In this document: piece after piece, positions 7,085-15,112 of the stretch | Position numbering within the stretch: the first letter of the stretch is position 1 | Layout: the number at the start of each line of letters is the position of its first letter | NCBI GenBank assembly: GCA_035528995.1 | Contig: DATKXO010000181.1 | Location: 1-26,055, forward strand | Direction: 5' to 3' | Source: DATKXO01 sp035528995 | GTDB taxonomy: Bacteria > Planctomycetota > Phycisphaerae > UBA1845 | Length of the DNA stretch: 26,055 nucleotides | Notes under the pieces: generated by a model | Told to the model about the DNA's origin: nothing | Database searches by the model: none | What the model saw: the letters and a program-made list of their open reading frames with translations, nothing else | Translations under genes and position numbers: made by a program

Positions 7085-8548
7085 TCAACAAGCTCCGCGC
7101 AGGAAGGTGCCGACCGTGCGGAAGAGGATGATGAGGTCCAGCTCGAAGGACATGTGTTTGAGGTAGTAGAGGTCGAACTGGAGCTTGCGTTTGGCGTCCT
7201 CGATGGTGTTGCCGTAGCGGAAGCCGATCTGGGCCCAGCCGGTCAGGCCGGGCTTGACCAGGTGGCGTTCGTTGTAGAACGGGATTTCGGCCGCCAGCCT
7301 GGCGACGATGTCGGGGCGCTCCGGGCGCGGGCCGACCAGGGACATCTGACCGAGCAGCACGTTGTAGAGCTGGGGCAGCTCGTCCAGGCGGAGGCGTCGC
7401 AGGACGCGGCCCACGCGAGTCACCCGCGGATCGCGGTCGGTGGCCCACACCGCCCCGTTGGGTTCGGAGTTCACCTTCATGGTCCGGAGCTTGAAGAGCC
7501 GGAAGATGATGCCGTTCTGCCCGACGCGATCCTGCGAGTAGAGCACCGGCCCGCGGTCCTCGAGCCTGATGGCCAGAGCCACCAACGGCAAGAGCGGCAG
7601 CGTCAGCAGCAGGCCTACGATCGAGGCCACGACGTCCACGGCCCGCTTGAGAATGGCGACCTCTTCGCAGTGAACCTTGAGGTCGGCAAAAAGGAACCAG
7701 TGGGGCGTGATCTGGTCGACCAGGATCTGCCCGGTGGCCTTCTCGTAGAACACGGCCTCGTTGGTCACCCGACAGCCCATGCGCAGGCAGGGTAACAGCC
7801 AGGTCATCACGTTGGGGTCGCGGGCGGCGGCCGATCCGACCACGATGTCACGGATGTTCTCGCGCCGGCAGATCGCAGGGATGTTCCGAGTGCCGCCCAG
7901 ACGGTCGAGGCCGCCGATCCGCTCGGTCGCGGACTGGGAGTCCTCGACGAAGCCCACCAGCCGATTGTGGGGCAGGAAACCCTCGGCCGCGGCGCGGGCG
8001 AAGGACTCGCCGAGCAGCCCCGGGCCGACGATCAACAGCCCGCGGCGGGTGTGCTGCAAGGCCCAGCAGGTCAGCATGCGGATGGAGGCGCCCACGAGCA
8101 GGTACTCGCCCATGGCCAACCCGGTCACGCGCCGCGAGACGGCGGTGTACATCACCACGTGCACGACCGTGTAGGTCAGTACCACGGCGAGGGCGACGGC
8201 CAGCAGCATGCGGGTCAGGATTCGGGAGCGGCCCAGCAGGGTGTCGCGCTGGTAGAGCCCGAAGACCAACGAAGCAACGACCAGGCTGCCGGAGAAGATG
8301 GGGAACGCCTGCCATAGCTCGACGTGGGGATATGGCGTCTGGACGGGAGACACGAACAGGGAGTAGCCCACGCAGACGCCGAGCGTCAGGACGGTCACGT
8401 CCAGGACCATCCAGATCGACGGGGGCAGGTTGAGCATCATCTGTCCCCAGACGCTCCACACACGGTGTCGCTGCCGGGACTGGCCGCCGGCGAAAGCGGC
8501 GGCCGGACCCAAGTCCACGGCATTGGGGACAGCAAACTGACTGGTCAC
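7085..8548 (-). CDS. Exopolysaccharide polyprenyl-phosphate sugar-1-phosphate transferase
   Basis: 487 residues; GTG start with GGAGA seven bases upstream. The enzyme transfers a sugar-1-phosphate from a nucleotide sugar to undecaprenyl phosphate at the inner membrane, the first step of repeat-unit assembly. Layout: four hydrophobic segments (about 47-67, 83-98, 113-135, 147-163); a Rossmann-like CoA-binding-3 domain starting LLIVGPGLLGESFA (171-184); a further membrane segment (304-328); and the bacterial sugar transferase domain (298-487) with YSQDRVGQNG, FRLFKLRTM, LRLDELPQLYNVLLGQMSLV, GPRPERPD, KPGLTGWAQI and YYLKHMSFELDL. This fits the EpsB/WcaJ group, including the TIGR03013-type proteins of exosortase/EPS loci. 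The sugar cannot be read from sequence. The gene converges with the lipoprotein cluster and diverges from the 8833 lipoprotein. Confidence 0.92.
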   Translation of the reverse strand: MTSQFAVPNAVDLGPAAAFAGGQSRQRHRVWSVWGQMMLNLPPSIWMVLDVTVLTLGVCVGYSLFVSPVQTPYPHVELWQAFPIFSGSLVVASLVFGLYQRDTLLGRSRILTRMLLAVALAVVLTYTVVHVVMYTAVSRRVTGLAMGEYLLVGASIRMLTCWALQHTRRGLLIVGPGLLGESFARAAAEGFLPHNRLVGFVEDSQSATERIGGLDRLGGTRNIPAICRRENIRDIVVGSAAARDPNVMTWLLPCLRMGCRVTNEAVFYEKATGQILVDQITPHWFLFADLKVHCEEVAILKRAVDVVASIVGLLLTLPLLPLVALAIRLEDRGPVLYSQDRVGQNGIIFRLFKLRTMKVNSEPNGAVWATDRDPRVTRVGRVLRRLRLDELPQLYNVLLGQMSLVGPRPERPDIVARLAAEIPFYNERHLVKPGLTGWAQIGFRYGNTIEDAKRKLQFDLYYLKHMSFELDLIILFRTVGTFLRGAC

Positions 8549-8605
8549 TCAGATGTCTCCACACCCGACTATCGCATCCATCGGATCGCTCCTTGAAGCA
8601 CGTGA

Positions 8606-8664
8606 GTTATCGGTTGCGGCGCCGGGCCCGACGGTGACGACGGCGTTCCGGCGCGACCGATAAC
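8606..8664. promoter_or_regulatory. Interrupted inverted repeat in a divergent promoter region
   Basis: GTTATCGGT (8606-8614) and ACCGATAAC (8656-8664) are perfect 9-base inverted arms, with a nested second pair GCGCCGG (8619-8625) and CCGGCGC (8648-8654). It sits in the 284-base gap between the divergent sugar-transferase and lipoprotein genes, where a shared operator or attenuating hairpin would be expected. No clear promoter hexamers are visible around it, and no gene is seen in the gap. Confidence 0.4.
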
Positions 8665-8832
8665 CGCGCCGTTTGGGCCGACGTTCTGGCGATGTGATCG
8701 CGGCCGGACGGGCACAGTCTTTTTTGGGTCAGTGGCCCCCGGGGTCGCCCGATATCTCCGATGCGGGGCCAGCGAGATCCGCCCGCGTAGGGCGGAGGCG
8801 GGCCGACTCCGCAACAGCGAGAGGGTTACGTC

Positions 8833-9606
8833 GTGAGCAGATTCGGGTTCACTGTGAGCGCGGTACTTGTTGCACTGACCCTGGCGGGTGGGTGCAGCCG
8901 ATCCCGGGGCAAAGCCGTCTGCGCATTCCATCCATCGATCGGCTGGGATGACGTGGCCACCGAGCGGGTGCAGCCGGTCGAGGACGGGTTCGTCAACCTG
9001 GCGCCCGGCGGCACCGACGGGCTGTTCCCCGCGTCGATCGCGGTCGCTCGGATCACGGTGGGCGAGAGTGAAGGCGAGGGCGCCGGCGGCGCCGTCGTGC
9101 TGGACATGACGCCGGCCAACGACTTCCTGTCGTGGAACACGCGCTTCGACAACCTGCGTTACATCAGCGAGGTGTTCCCACTCAACTGGCACGACCTCGG
9201 GGAAAACGACCCCTCGGCGGGTCAGATCGTCTCGGCCGCCGCCGAGCTGGCGGCCGGGCTGTGCCTGGTTTACGGGCGCGGCGATGTGTCCGAGAACGAA
9301 GCCGAGGTGCGCGGGCTGCTTTATCAAGCCCGGACCGGCAGACCGCTGGCGGCGATCCACGCCCGGGCTGCGGTACCCGAGCCCGGGACGATTGATCGGC
9401 CGCCCGAGTACGTGCGGGGCGACCATCGCCACTGCGATCCGCGGTACCTGGCCGACGTGCGTTTCGAGCGGCTGGTGCTGGACTGCGTGCGTCAGCTTCG
9501 CGAGGGCGATCGGCCGGTCATCGTCGAGCCACCGGAAGGCTGGACGCCGCGAGAGCCGACCGAGCTGCGGGTCTGGCCGCCGCCGCCCTTCGGGAAACCC
9601 CAGTAA
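8833..9606 (+). CDS. Predicted lipoprotein of unknown function in EPS region
   Basis: 257 residues; GTG start with AGAGGG upstream. The signal peptide (MSRFGFTVSAVLVALTLAGGC) ends at an AGGC lipobox with Cys21. The mature protein is about 235 residues: an acidic region with GESEGEGAGGAVVLDM, then NDFLSWNTRFDNLRYISEVFPL, and a regular helix (SAAAELAAGLCLVYGRGD). A beta-type segment follows (LLYQARTGRPLAAIHARAAV), where LVYG, then LLYQARTGRPLAAI resembles 'report-of-parameter' lipoprotein domains with a TolB-N-like flavour, but I cannot assign a family. The Pro-rich end (ELRVWPPPPFGKPQ) may be unstructured. It is probably transcribed with the VanZ gene, whose start is 19 bases downstream. Confidence 0.75.
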   Translation: MSRFGFTVSAVLVALTLAGGCSRSRGKAVCAFHPSIGWDDVATERVQPVEDGFVNLAPGGTDGLFPASIAVARITVGESEGEGAGGAVVLDMTPANDFLSWNTRFDNLRYISEVFPLNWHDLGENDPSAGQIVSAAAELAAGLCLVYGRGDVSENEAEVRGLLYQARTGRPLAAIHARAAVPEPGTIDRPPEYVRGDHRHCDPRYLADVRFERLVLDCVRQLREGDRPVIVEPPEGWTPREPTELRVWPPPPFGKPQ

Positions 9607-9625
9607 GCGCCCCGAGGCGACAGAC

Positions 9626-11251
9626 GTGACAGGTGGACACGACGGCGCCGACACCGAGTTGCTGGACGGTCGCAGCGGGCCGATCTCCGCCCACGGGCTG
9701 ATCAACTTCATTCACGGCCATCTGATCGAGCTGGTCACGGTCGTCTATCTGTCCTACATCGTGCTGGGCACGTTGATCCCGTTCGACTTCTCATGGTCGG
9801 CGGCCTTCGGCCAGAAGCGATCGCTGCTCGGTCTGGGCCGACACCAATCCGGGGTGCCCGATCTGCTCAGCAACGTCGGGCTGTACCTTCCGTTGGGCGC
9901 GTTGCTGTACTGGAGCCTGACCCGCTGTGTCGGCTTTCGCTGGCTTTCGGTCGTCGTGTCGGTTGGGGTCGCGGGTGTCCTGAGCCTGACCATCGAATCG
10001 ATCCAACTGCTGTCGCCGACGCGCGTCTCATCGGCCGTGGATTTCGCGGCCAACCTTGTGGGCGCCGCGTCCGGTGCCGGCTTGGCCCGCGCGTGTCGAG
10101 GTCCGGATCGACACGTGCTGACCGCCCTGTCACGCGAGCTGCGTGTTGATGCTCGATCTGCGGTGCTCAAGATCTACATCGGGTTGCTGGCGGTCGGGGC
10201 GCTGGCCCCCTTCACGCCCACAATCGACGTGAGCAGGCTGAGGGGCTCGATTCGTGACAGCACACTGGTCCCGTTCGCCCAGAGCGGCACCCTGGCCGCC
10301 CGAGCCGGGGACGCTGCAAGTCTGGGCGACCTCGACGCGGCGGCCGACTACCAGCGCCGGCGCATGCACCTCTGGCTGCGGTGGAGCGCGGAGTTCCTCT
10401 CCTTCGCCCTGCTCGGGCTGCTGCTGCACCGTGTCCTGGGCCAGCAGTACCAGTTCAAGCCGGCAACAGCGCTGGCTCTGACGGTCTATCTGGTCACGCT
10501 CCTGGCCGTGACGCTGAGCGCGTTGCAGCTTGTCGTTCTGTCGCGAGGGTCCCACGTCACGGACATACTAATCCGCGTCGTCGGCGCCGTGGCCGGCTAT
10601 CTGACTCTTCCAGGGTTATGGACACGGCTGCGAGCCGGGGGGGCCGATACGACGGCTGCCATGACTCTGCTGGCCAAACCCCTGTTGGTGACGGCCGTCG
10701 TGGCGGTGATGTTCAACGGGTTGGCGCCCTTCGTGGTGGACTTCGATCTGTCGCGAGCCGCAGAACGGGCAACGTCCAGCCAGGTCCTGCCCTTCTACTC
10801 GTACTACATGGGGCGGTTCGACCGGGTGTGTGCGGATTTCTGGGGCAAGTCGTTGTGCTGGGGTTTCCTGGGGGTGGCGATGTGGATGTGTTGGGCGGGG
10901 AGGCCCAGTTGTTCCCTGAGAGGAGCGACGCTGTCGGTCGTAGGCACCGCCCTGCTTCTGTCGGCGACGGTCGAGGCGAGCCAGCTTTTCCTGCGCTCGC
11001 GGGTGGCCAGCTTGACGGACATCATCATCGCCCCGCTGGCGGCCTGGATCGCCGCGATCCTCGCCCAGTACGCCGCGGACTTCTGCGGAGGCGCCGTGCG
11101 ATCGCTCCACCGACCGGTGGCCGCAGAACAGCCGCACGAGGTCCGCTGGTCACTCACCGACGCCCTAGTCGGCACGCTGATCCCGGACCCACCCCCCCGG
11201 GAGCCGGTGCCCGGGCCTCTAGAGCAGCCACAGCAGCCCAACGACGGATAA
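9626..11251 (+). CDS. Membrane protein with three tandem VanZ-like units
   Basis: 541 residues from GTG 9626 (GAGG upstream); the longer open frame overlaps the previous gene and has no supporting start. About 12 hydrophobic segments fall into three repeats of a VanZ-like module. Unit 1 (about 38-155): VLGTLIPFDFSW, DLLSNVGLYLPLGALL, and ESIQLLSPTRVSSAVDF. Unit 2 (about 183-325): VGALAPFTPTID, SAEFLSFALLGLLLH, and ALQLVVLSRGSHVTDI. Unit 3 (about 357-480): MFNGLAPFVVDFDLS, GKSLCWGFLGVAMW, and EASQLFLRSRVASLTDI. Family proteins usually have a single unit of about 120-180 residues; their role is unclear, with VanZ giving low-level teicoplanin resistance, and relatives are frequent near exopolysaccharide genes. 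The tail is Pro-rich. The last 33 bases overlap the end of the convergent zinc-ribbon gene. Confidence 0.8.
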   Translation: MTGGHDGADTELLDGRSGPISAHGLINFIHGHLIELVTVVYLSYIVLGTLIPFDFSWSAAFGQKRSLLGLGRHQSGVPDLLSNVGLYLPLGALLYWSLTRCVGFRWLSVVVSVGVAGVLSLTIESIQLLSPTRVSSAVDFAANLVGAASGAGLARACRGPDRHVLTALSRELRVDARSAVLKIYIGLLAVGALAPFTPTIDVSRLRGSIRDSTLVPFAQSGTLAARAGDAASLGDLDAAADYQRRRMHLWLRWSAEFLSFALLGLLLHRVLGQQYQFKPATALALTVYLVTLLAVTLSALQLVVLSRGSHVTDILIRVVGAVAGYLTLPGLWTRLRAGGADTTAAMTLLAKPLLVTAVVAVMFNGLAPFVVDFDLSRAAERATSSQVLPFYSYYMGRFDRVCADFWGKSLCWGFLGVAMWMCWAGRPSCSLRGATLSVVGTALLLSATVEASQLFLRSRVASLTDIIIAPLAAWIAAILAQYAADFCGGAVRSLHRPVAAEQPHEVRWSLTDALVGTLIPDPPPREPVPGPLEQPQQPNDG

Positions 11252-11665
11252 CAGCCCCGCCAGCCAAACCGCGGTAACCAGCAGCCCGATGGCCCATCGG
11301 CGGTAGCGGCGTCGCCTCGACTTTCGGCGTCGCCTCACGACCCGGGCTGTCATCGGCTCAGGGACGAACCCGGTCCGGCAGCGGGTGCAGTGCAGCGTCG
11401 CCGCGTCCTCCTCGGCGTGACGCAACAGCGTGCCGTTGCACACCGGGCAGGTTACCCACTGGTGCGTGTTGAGGCGGACCCGCCGGCCGCAGTTGGGACA
11501 ATCACTCCTCCGCCGCACGGCTCCAGGGGGCCAGCGGAACAGCACACCGCAGCCGGCACAGCGGGCCGTCGGCGACCGATCGCCCCGCTCGGGCGAACAC
11601 GGATCATCCGCATGGAATCGGAGCACGCCGCGATCGCACACTACAGCTCCGGAAGTCGGGCTCAT
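11219..11665 (-). CDS. Zinc-ribbon protein with C-terminal membrane anchor
   Basis: 148 residues; ATG at 11665 overlaps the stop of the upstream adenylating enzyme as ATGA, so translation is probably coupled. Four CxxC pairs (CAGC 36-39, CPNC 56-59, CPVC 73-76, CTRC 93-96) make two zinc ribbons, with extra Cys at 10 and 23. A strongly basic patch (108-123, mostly Arg) precedes one transmembrane helix (about 124-148), giving a tail-anchored protein with the ribbons most likely on the cytoplasmic side by the positive-inside rule. I do not recognise a named family; similar zinc-ribbon plus anchor proteins are common and uncharacterised in planctomycetes. It is the last gene of the EPS operon, and its 3' end overlaps the VanZ gene by 33 bases. 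Confidence 0.7.
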   Translation of the reverse strand: MSPTSGAVVCDRGVLRFHADDPCSPERGDRSPTARCAGCGVLFRWPPGAVRRRSDCPNCGRRVRLNTHQWVTCPVCNGTLLRHAEEDAATLHCTRCRTGFVPEPMTARVVRRRRKSRRRRYRRWAIGLLVTAVWLAGLLSVVGLLWLL

Positions 11666-13023
11666 ACCTGGACCTCCCGACCGACGGCATCAGAGGTGAC
11701 GCAGCGGAACTTGCCCGACGCCGCGGGCTCGATCCGGTCCACGATTCGGAGGTGCACCCGGGTATCCCACCCCAGCCGATCCCGGACGCCGACCTCGATC
11801 CGCCGGCGATCCTCGTCATCCAGCACACCGGCCGGAACGACGCACACCTCCACAGACCCGTCGGCCTGCTGGCGGACCCGGAACTGCCGCACGGCGTCAA
11901 TCTCACGCAGCACGTAGATCAACGACAGGCCGTGCATCACCGTGCCGTCGGTGGCGACCAGATGATCGGTGCGACGACCACCGACGACCTCCATGCAGGA
12001 CAACCCCCGTCCGCAGGCACATTTCCCTTGGACCCGGCGACCCACGTCACCGGTGCGATAGCGAATCAGGGGCATGGCGTAGGCGTCCAGATGTGTGACG
12101 ACGATCTCGCCGCGATCCCCGGTGGTGACCGGCCGGCCGTCGTCGCTGACGATCTCGAGCACGACGTTCTCGTCGGTGACGTGCATTCTGCCGTGCGGGC
12201 ACGAATGGGCCAGGAAGCCGGCCTCGCGGCTGCCATAGCCATCGGCCACCGGAACCGCGAAATACTCCTCGATCACCCGCCGCTGTCCGTCATCGAGCAG
12301 CTCACCGGTCACGAACACCGCAGCCAGCGAAGGCGGGCGCACGACGCGTCCGACCGATCGGCCGTGCTCGCACAACAGCGACAGGCTGCTGGGATAGCCG
12401 AAGATACACCGCGGGTCGTATCGGGCGATTCGATCCAGGTAGGCCGTCATCCGCCGGGGCGTCAGCTCGAAGGCGCTGAGCAGCAGCTCGTTGGTCAGCC
12501 GATCACGGGCCGATTTGAGCCGGTCCTGCGAGCCGATCTCCAGGGGCGAGCCCCACAGGTAGACCTCCCGGTCACCGACATCCGCGCCATACCAGCGGTG
12601 CGTCCGCATCCGCGCGGCCTTGTCATACTCTTGACGGCGGCGATCGAGATAGAAGATCAGCGGCGCGCCGGTGGACCCACCGGTGGTCGATTGCCGCAAC
12701 CCGCCGGGCACCTCGCGCCAGGTCAATTCCTCCCGATGGGCGCGGATCGTGTCCTTGTCCAGCAAGGGCAGGCGGGCCAGGACGTCGAACGGGTCCATCG
12801 CGGTCACGTCCAAGCCGAGCCGGGCAAACAACTCGCAGTAGTAGGGACATCGCTGCTCAGCGTGGGCGAGCAGACGGCCCAGCTTGGCCGCCTGAAGCGC
12901 GCGAAGCCGCTGAGGCGACCACCATTGCGTCCGCTCGAGTTCGCGCAGGCAGGCGAACGTGCGGCGGTTGCACAGCCGTTCGTGCAGTGGATACACCAAG
13001 TGTCGCACCAGCCAGGGGCTCAC
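11662..13023 (-). CDS. PaaK/CapK-like adenylate-forming enzyme
   Basis: 453 residues; GTG 13023 is chosen because AGGAGGT lies nine bases upstream and the codon overlaps the preceding stop as GTGA. The family activates carboxylates as acyl-adenylates and often CoA esters; CapK-type members occur in capsule and polysaccharide operons. Visible signatures: the phosphate-binding loop QSTTGGSTGAPLIFY (111-125), IFGYPSSLSLLCEHG (207-221), AVFVTGELLDDGQRRVIEEY (235-254), the adenine-side motif DGYGSREAGF (261-270), and the hinge-region RYRTGDVG (321-328). Cys at 275, 335, 337 and 343 may bind a structural zinc. The C-terminal lid domain is present (about 345-453). The substrate is unknown; it might activate an acyl group for polysaccharide decoration. 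It lies between a GT4 gene and the zinc-ribbon gene. Confidence 0.87.
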   Translation of the reverse strand: MSPWLVRHLVYPLHERLCNRRTFACLRELERTQWWSPQRLRALQAAKLGRLLAHAEQRCPYYCELFARLGLDVTAMDPFDVLARLPLLDKDTIRAHREELTWREVPGGLRQSTTGGSTGAPLIFYLDRRRQEYDKAARMRTHRWYGADVGDREVYLWGSPLEIGSQDRLKSARDRLTNELLLSAFELTPRRMTAYLDRIARYDPRCIFGYPSSLSLLCEHGRSVGRVVRPPSLAAVFVTGELLDDGQRRVIEEYFAVPVADGYGSREAGFLAHSCPHGRMHVTDENVVLEIVSDDGRPVTTGDRGEIVVTHLDAYAMPLIRYRTGDVGRRVQGKCACGRGLSCMEVVGGRRTDHLVATDGTVMHGLSLIYVLREIDAVRQFRVRQQADGSVEVCVVPAGVLDDEDRRRIEVGVRDRLGWDTRVHLRIVDRIEPAASGKFRCVTSDAVGREVQV

Positions 13024-14201
13024 GCGCTGCGACCTCCTGTTGCGAGAATCGGTCCAACGTCCGCGGCCGACTCCGACGACCGGCGGCACAGGGCGCGGTA
13101 GGTCTCGGCCAGGAGCGACGACTGCCGCTCGAGCGAGAACCGCTCGGCCACGCGAGCGTGCAGCGCCCGTCCCAGGGCGCGTCGCCGGCCGGAATCCTCG
13201 GCCATTGCTCTCATCGCGGCGGTGAGCCTGTCTGCATCCTCTGGCGGGACGAGCAGACCGAGGCTGTCATCGGTGATTACCTCCCCCACCGCTCCTACGT
13301 CAGTGGCCACCACTGCCCGACCCCGGGCACCGGCCTCGAGCAGCGTCAAGGGCAGGCCCTCGGCCCGGCTGGGGAGCACCAGGCAGTCACAGTCGTCCAG
13401 CAGCGCATCCTTGTCGGCGCCGGTCCTGGCGCCGACATACGTGATCCGGTCGTGCAGATGCAACCGCCGCATCTCATCGTCCAGGGCACGCGCCTCGCCG
13501 GGCCGCTCTTGGGGACCGGCCACGGTCAGATGGAAAGGCACTCCCGCCTGCCGCAGCCCGGACGCCGCGTTCAGCAATACATCAATGCCCTTCCGCGGGC
13601 AGATTGCGGCCAGGAACAGGAACCGGCACGGACCGGAGCCACCGGGCTTCGCTGCTTCGGGGTGACAAGCCGGCAGCGGTACGCCGTTGGGGATGACCAC
13701 GAATCTCGCCTCGGGGGCGAAGGGCTTCAACAAGATCCGCCAGCGGTTCGACAGGGCGACCACGCGGTCGGCGCGGGTCAGTCCCCGGCGAATCAGCCAA
13801 CGACCGATCCGCCCGGACCGGGCGCAGAAGTCGTCGAACTGCGCACCGTGAACGTGCAGCACCACGGGGACCCCGCACCACCGGGCGACGGCCGCATCGA
13901 TCAGGTTTCGATAGAACGTGAACCCGCTGCACGTATGGACGTGAACCACATCCACCTGTTTCCGGCAAATGCACCGGGCCAGCCGGGCGATCTGCGCCAG
14001 GTGACGCCGCGTCGCCTGCAGGGGCGATCGCCATCCGGCGGCCGCACCGTTGGCCGGATGACGAACGAACTCGAACGAGCCGCTCAGCGGGCCGGTCAGC
14101 AACTGCTCGATAACCGTGGTCATTCCACCCACAGAGGGCGCCATGGGGCCGATCACCAGCACGCGCGGGCGATGATACATTGTCGGCGTCGCCTCGTTCA
14201 T
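13020..14201 (-). CDS. GT4-family glycosyltransferase
   Basis: 393 residues from ATG 14201 (GAGG seven bases upstream, ATGA overlap with the methyltransferase stop); the longer open frame upstream is only read-through of the neighbouring gene in another frame. Two Rossmann domains of the GT-B fold: an N-terminal one beginning RVLVIGPMAPSVGGMTTVIE, with VDVVHVHTCSGFTFYRNLID and VVLHVHGAQFDDF, and a C-terminal donor domain with VVIPNGVPLP, FLFLAAICPRKGIDVLLNA, FHLTVAGPQERPG and the family's E-x7-E motif in PSRAEGLPLTLLE. It should transfer a nucleotide-activated sugar to the lipid-linked repeat at the cytoplasmic membrane face. Donor and linkage cannot be predicted. The overlap with both neighbours indicates one polycistronic EPS mRNA. 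Confidence 0.92.
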   Translation of the reverse strand: MNEATPTMYHRPRVLVIGPMAPSVGGMTTVIEQLLTGPLSGSFEFVRHPANGAAAGWRSPLQATRRHLAQIARLARCICRKQVDVVHVHTCSGFTFYRNLIDAAVARWCGVPVVLHVHGAQFDDFCARSGRIGRWLIRRGLTRADRVVALSNRWRILLKPFAPEARFVVIPNGVPLPACHPEAAKPGGSGPCRFLFLAAICPRKGIDVLLNAASGLRQAGVPFHLTVAGPQERPGEARALDDEMRRLHLHDRITYVGARTGADKDALLDDCDCLVLPSRAEGLPLTLLEAGARGRAVVATDVGAVGEVITDDSLGLLVPPEDADRLTAAMRAMAEDSGRRRALGRALHARVAERFSLERQSSLLAETYRALCRRSSESAADVGPILATGGRSA

Positions 14202-15112
14202 CGCGTTGCCTCGACGAGGAGTCCGCAGCAGGCCAGGTGCTCGAACCGGCTGCCTTCGCTGAAACGATCCAGCAATCGCAGCGGCGCGAAGACGCATCGC
14301 AGCAGCATCAGCCAGGCCGTGTGCAGGCGGTTGACGTTGCAGGCCAGCAGGGCCGCCAGAGCGTCCGCCGCCACCCAGGCCAGGGCCGAGCCCACGCCGT
14401 GGGAGGGACGGATTCGCAAGGACTCGAAGTCCGCGAAAAGCTGTCGCAGACCCGTGACCGTGTACCGCCGATAGTCGGCCGGGTCCTCGTGATAGGCCTG
14501 CAAAAACGGGACGGTGCAGAACACCGCTCCGCCGGGGCGCAGAACCCGGCGCAACTCGGCCACGGCGGCCACCGGGTCCGCGATGTGTTCCAGTACGCCC
14601 GTGCAGATGAGGGCGTCCACCTCGCCGGCACCGAACGGCAGGCGGTGGATGTCGCCGCACAGATCGACGCCGTGATGCGGCAGCACGTCGAGGTTGACCA
14701 CCTCAGGGCCCAGGTCCCAGCCACCCGACCCGACGTTGACGATCAGCTCGCCCGGCCGGCAGGTCGAAAGAAAGCGCGTCAGGTACCGCCTCTGCCGCCG
14801 CCCCGACACCGGCGAAGGGACGAGCGACCAGATGCGCCGGCGCGTGCTCCGGCGGGCATCCGGCTGCCATGCTCGCGCCCGGGCCAGGGCCTCACCTTGC
14901 AACATGAGCGGCAGGCCATCGCGGACCGGATAACTCACGGACTCAGCCAGCAACGATTGCCCATCGGCGGACAGCGTCAGCTTCCGGCCGGTGGCCGGAC
15001 AAGCCAGCCGATCGACCAGACCCGCGAGCCGCCCCAGTGCCTGCACGGTGGGCGTTTCGCCGACGACGGCGGGCTCGAGCCGGCTGTGTGTGACGATCGT
15101 GGCGGACATCAT
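14198..15112 (-). CDS. SAM-dependent methyltransferase with Trm112-like N-terminus
   Basis: 304 residues; ATG at 15112 (GGAG upstream, ATGA overlap with the previous stop; an adjacent ATG at 15109 is also possible). The N-terminal segment about 33-72 looks like a Trm112-type mini-domain (RLACPATGRKLTLS, then YPVRDGLPLML) with only one Cys of a zinc knuckle left. The class I methyltransferase domain follows: LIVNVGSGGWD (motif I, 123-133), VVNLDVLPHHGVD, GDIHRLPFGAGEVDALICTG, VLEHIADPVAAV, and LRPGGAVFCTVPF. The later part includes a Tyr-rich HEDPADYRRYTVTGLRQLF helix common in polysaccharide-locus methyltransferases. It probably methylates a sugar or lipid-linked glycan. Being between two GT4 genes, it fits capsule or O-antigen modification. 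Confidence 0.88.
   Translation of the reverse strand: MMSATIVTHSRLEPAVVGETPTVQALGRLAGLVDRLACPATGRKLTLSADGQSLLAESVSYPVRDGLPLMLQGEALARARAWQPDARRSTRRRIWSLVPSPVSGRRQRRYLTRFLSTCRPGELIVNVGSGGWDLGPEVVNLDVLPHHGVDLCGDIHRLPFGAGEVDALICTGVLEHIADPVAAVAELRRVLRPGGAVFCTVPFLQAYHEDPADYRRYTVTGLRQLFADFESLRIRPSHGVGSALAWVAADALAALLACNVNRLHTAWLMLLRCVFAPLRLLDRFSEGSRFEHLACCGLLVEATR

Noticed and set aside
11752..13101. Long plus-strand open frame opposite the PaaK-like gene
   Set aside because: The minus-strand gene carries complete adenylating-enzyme motifs; the other frame shows none.
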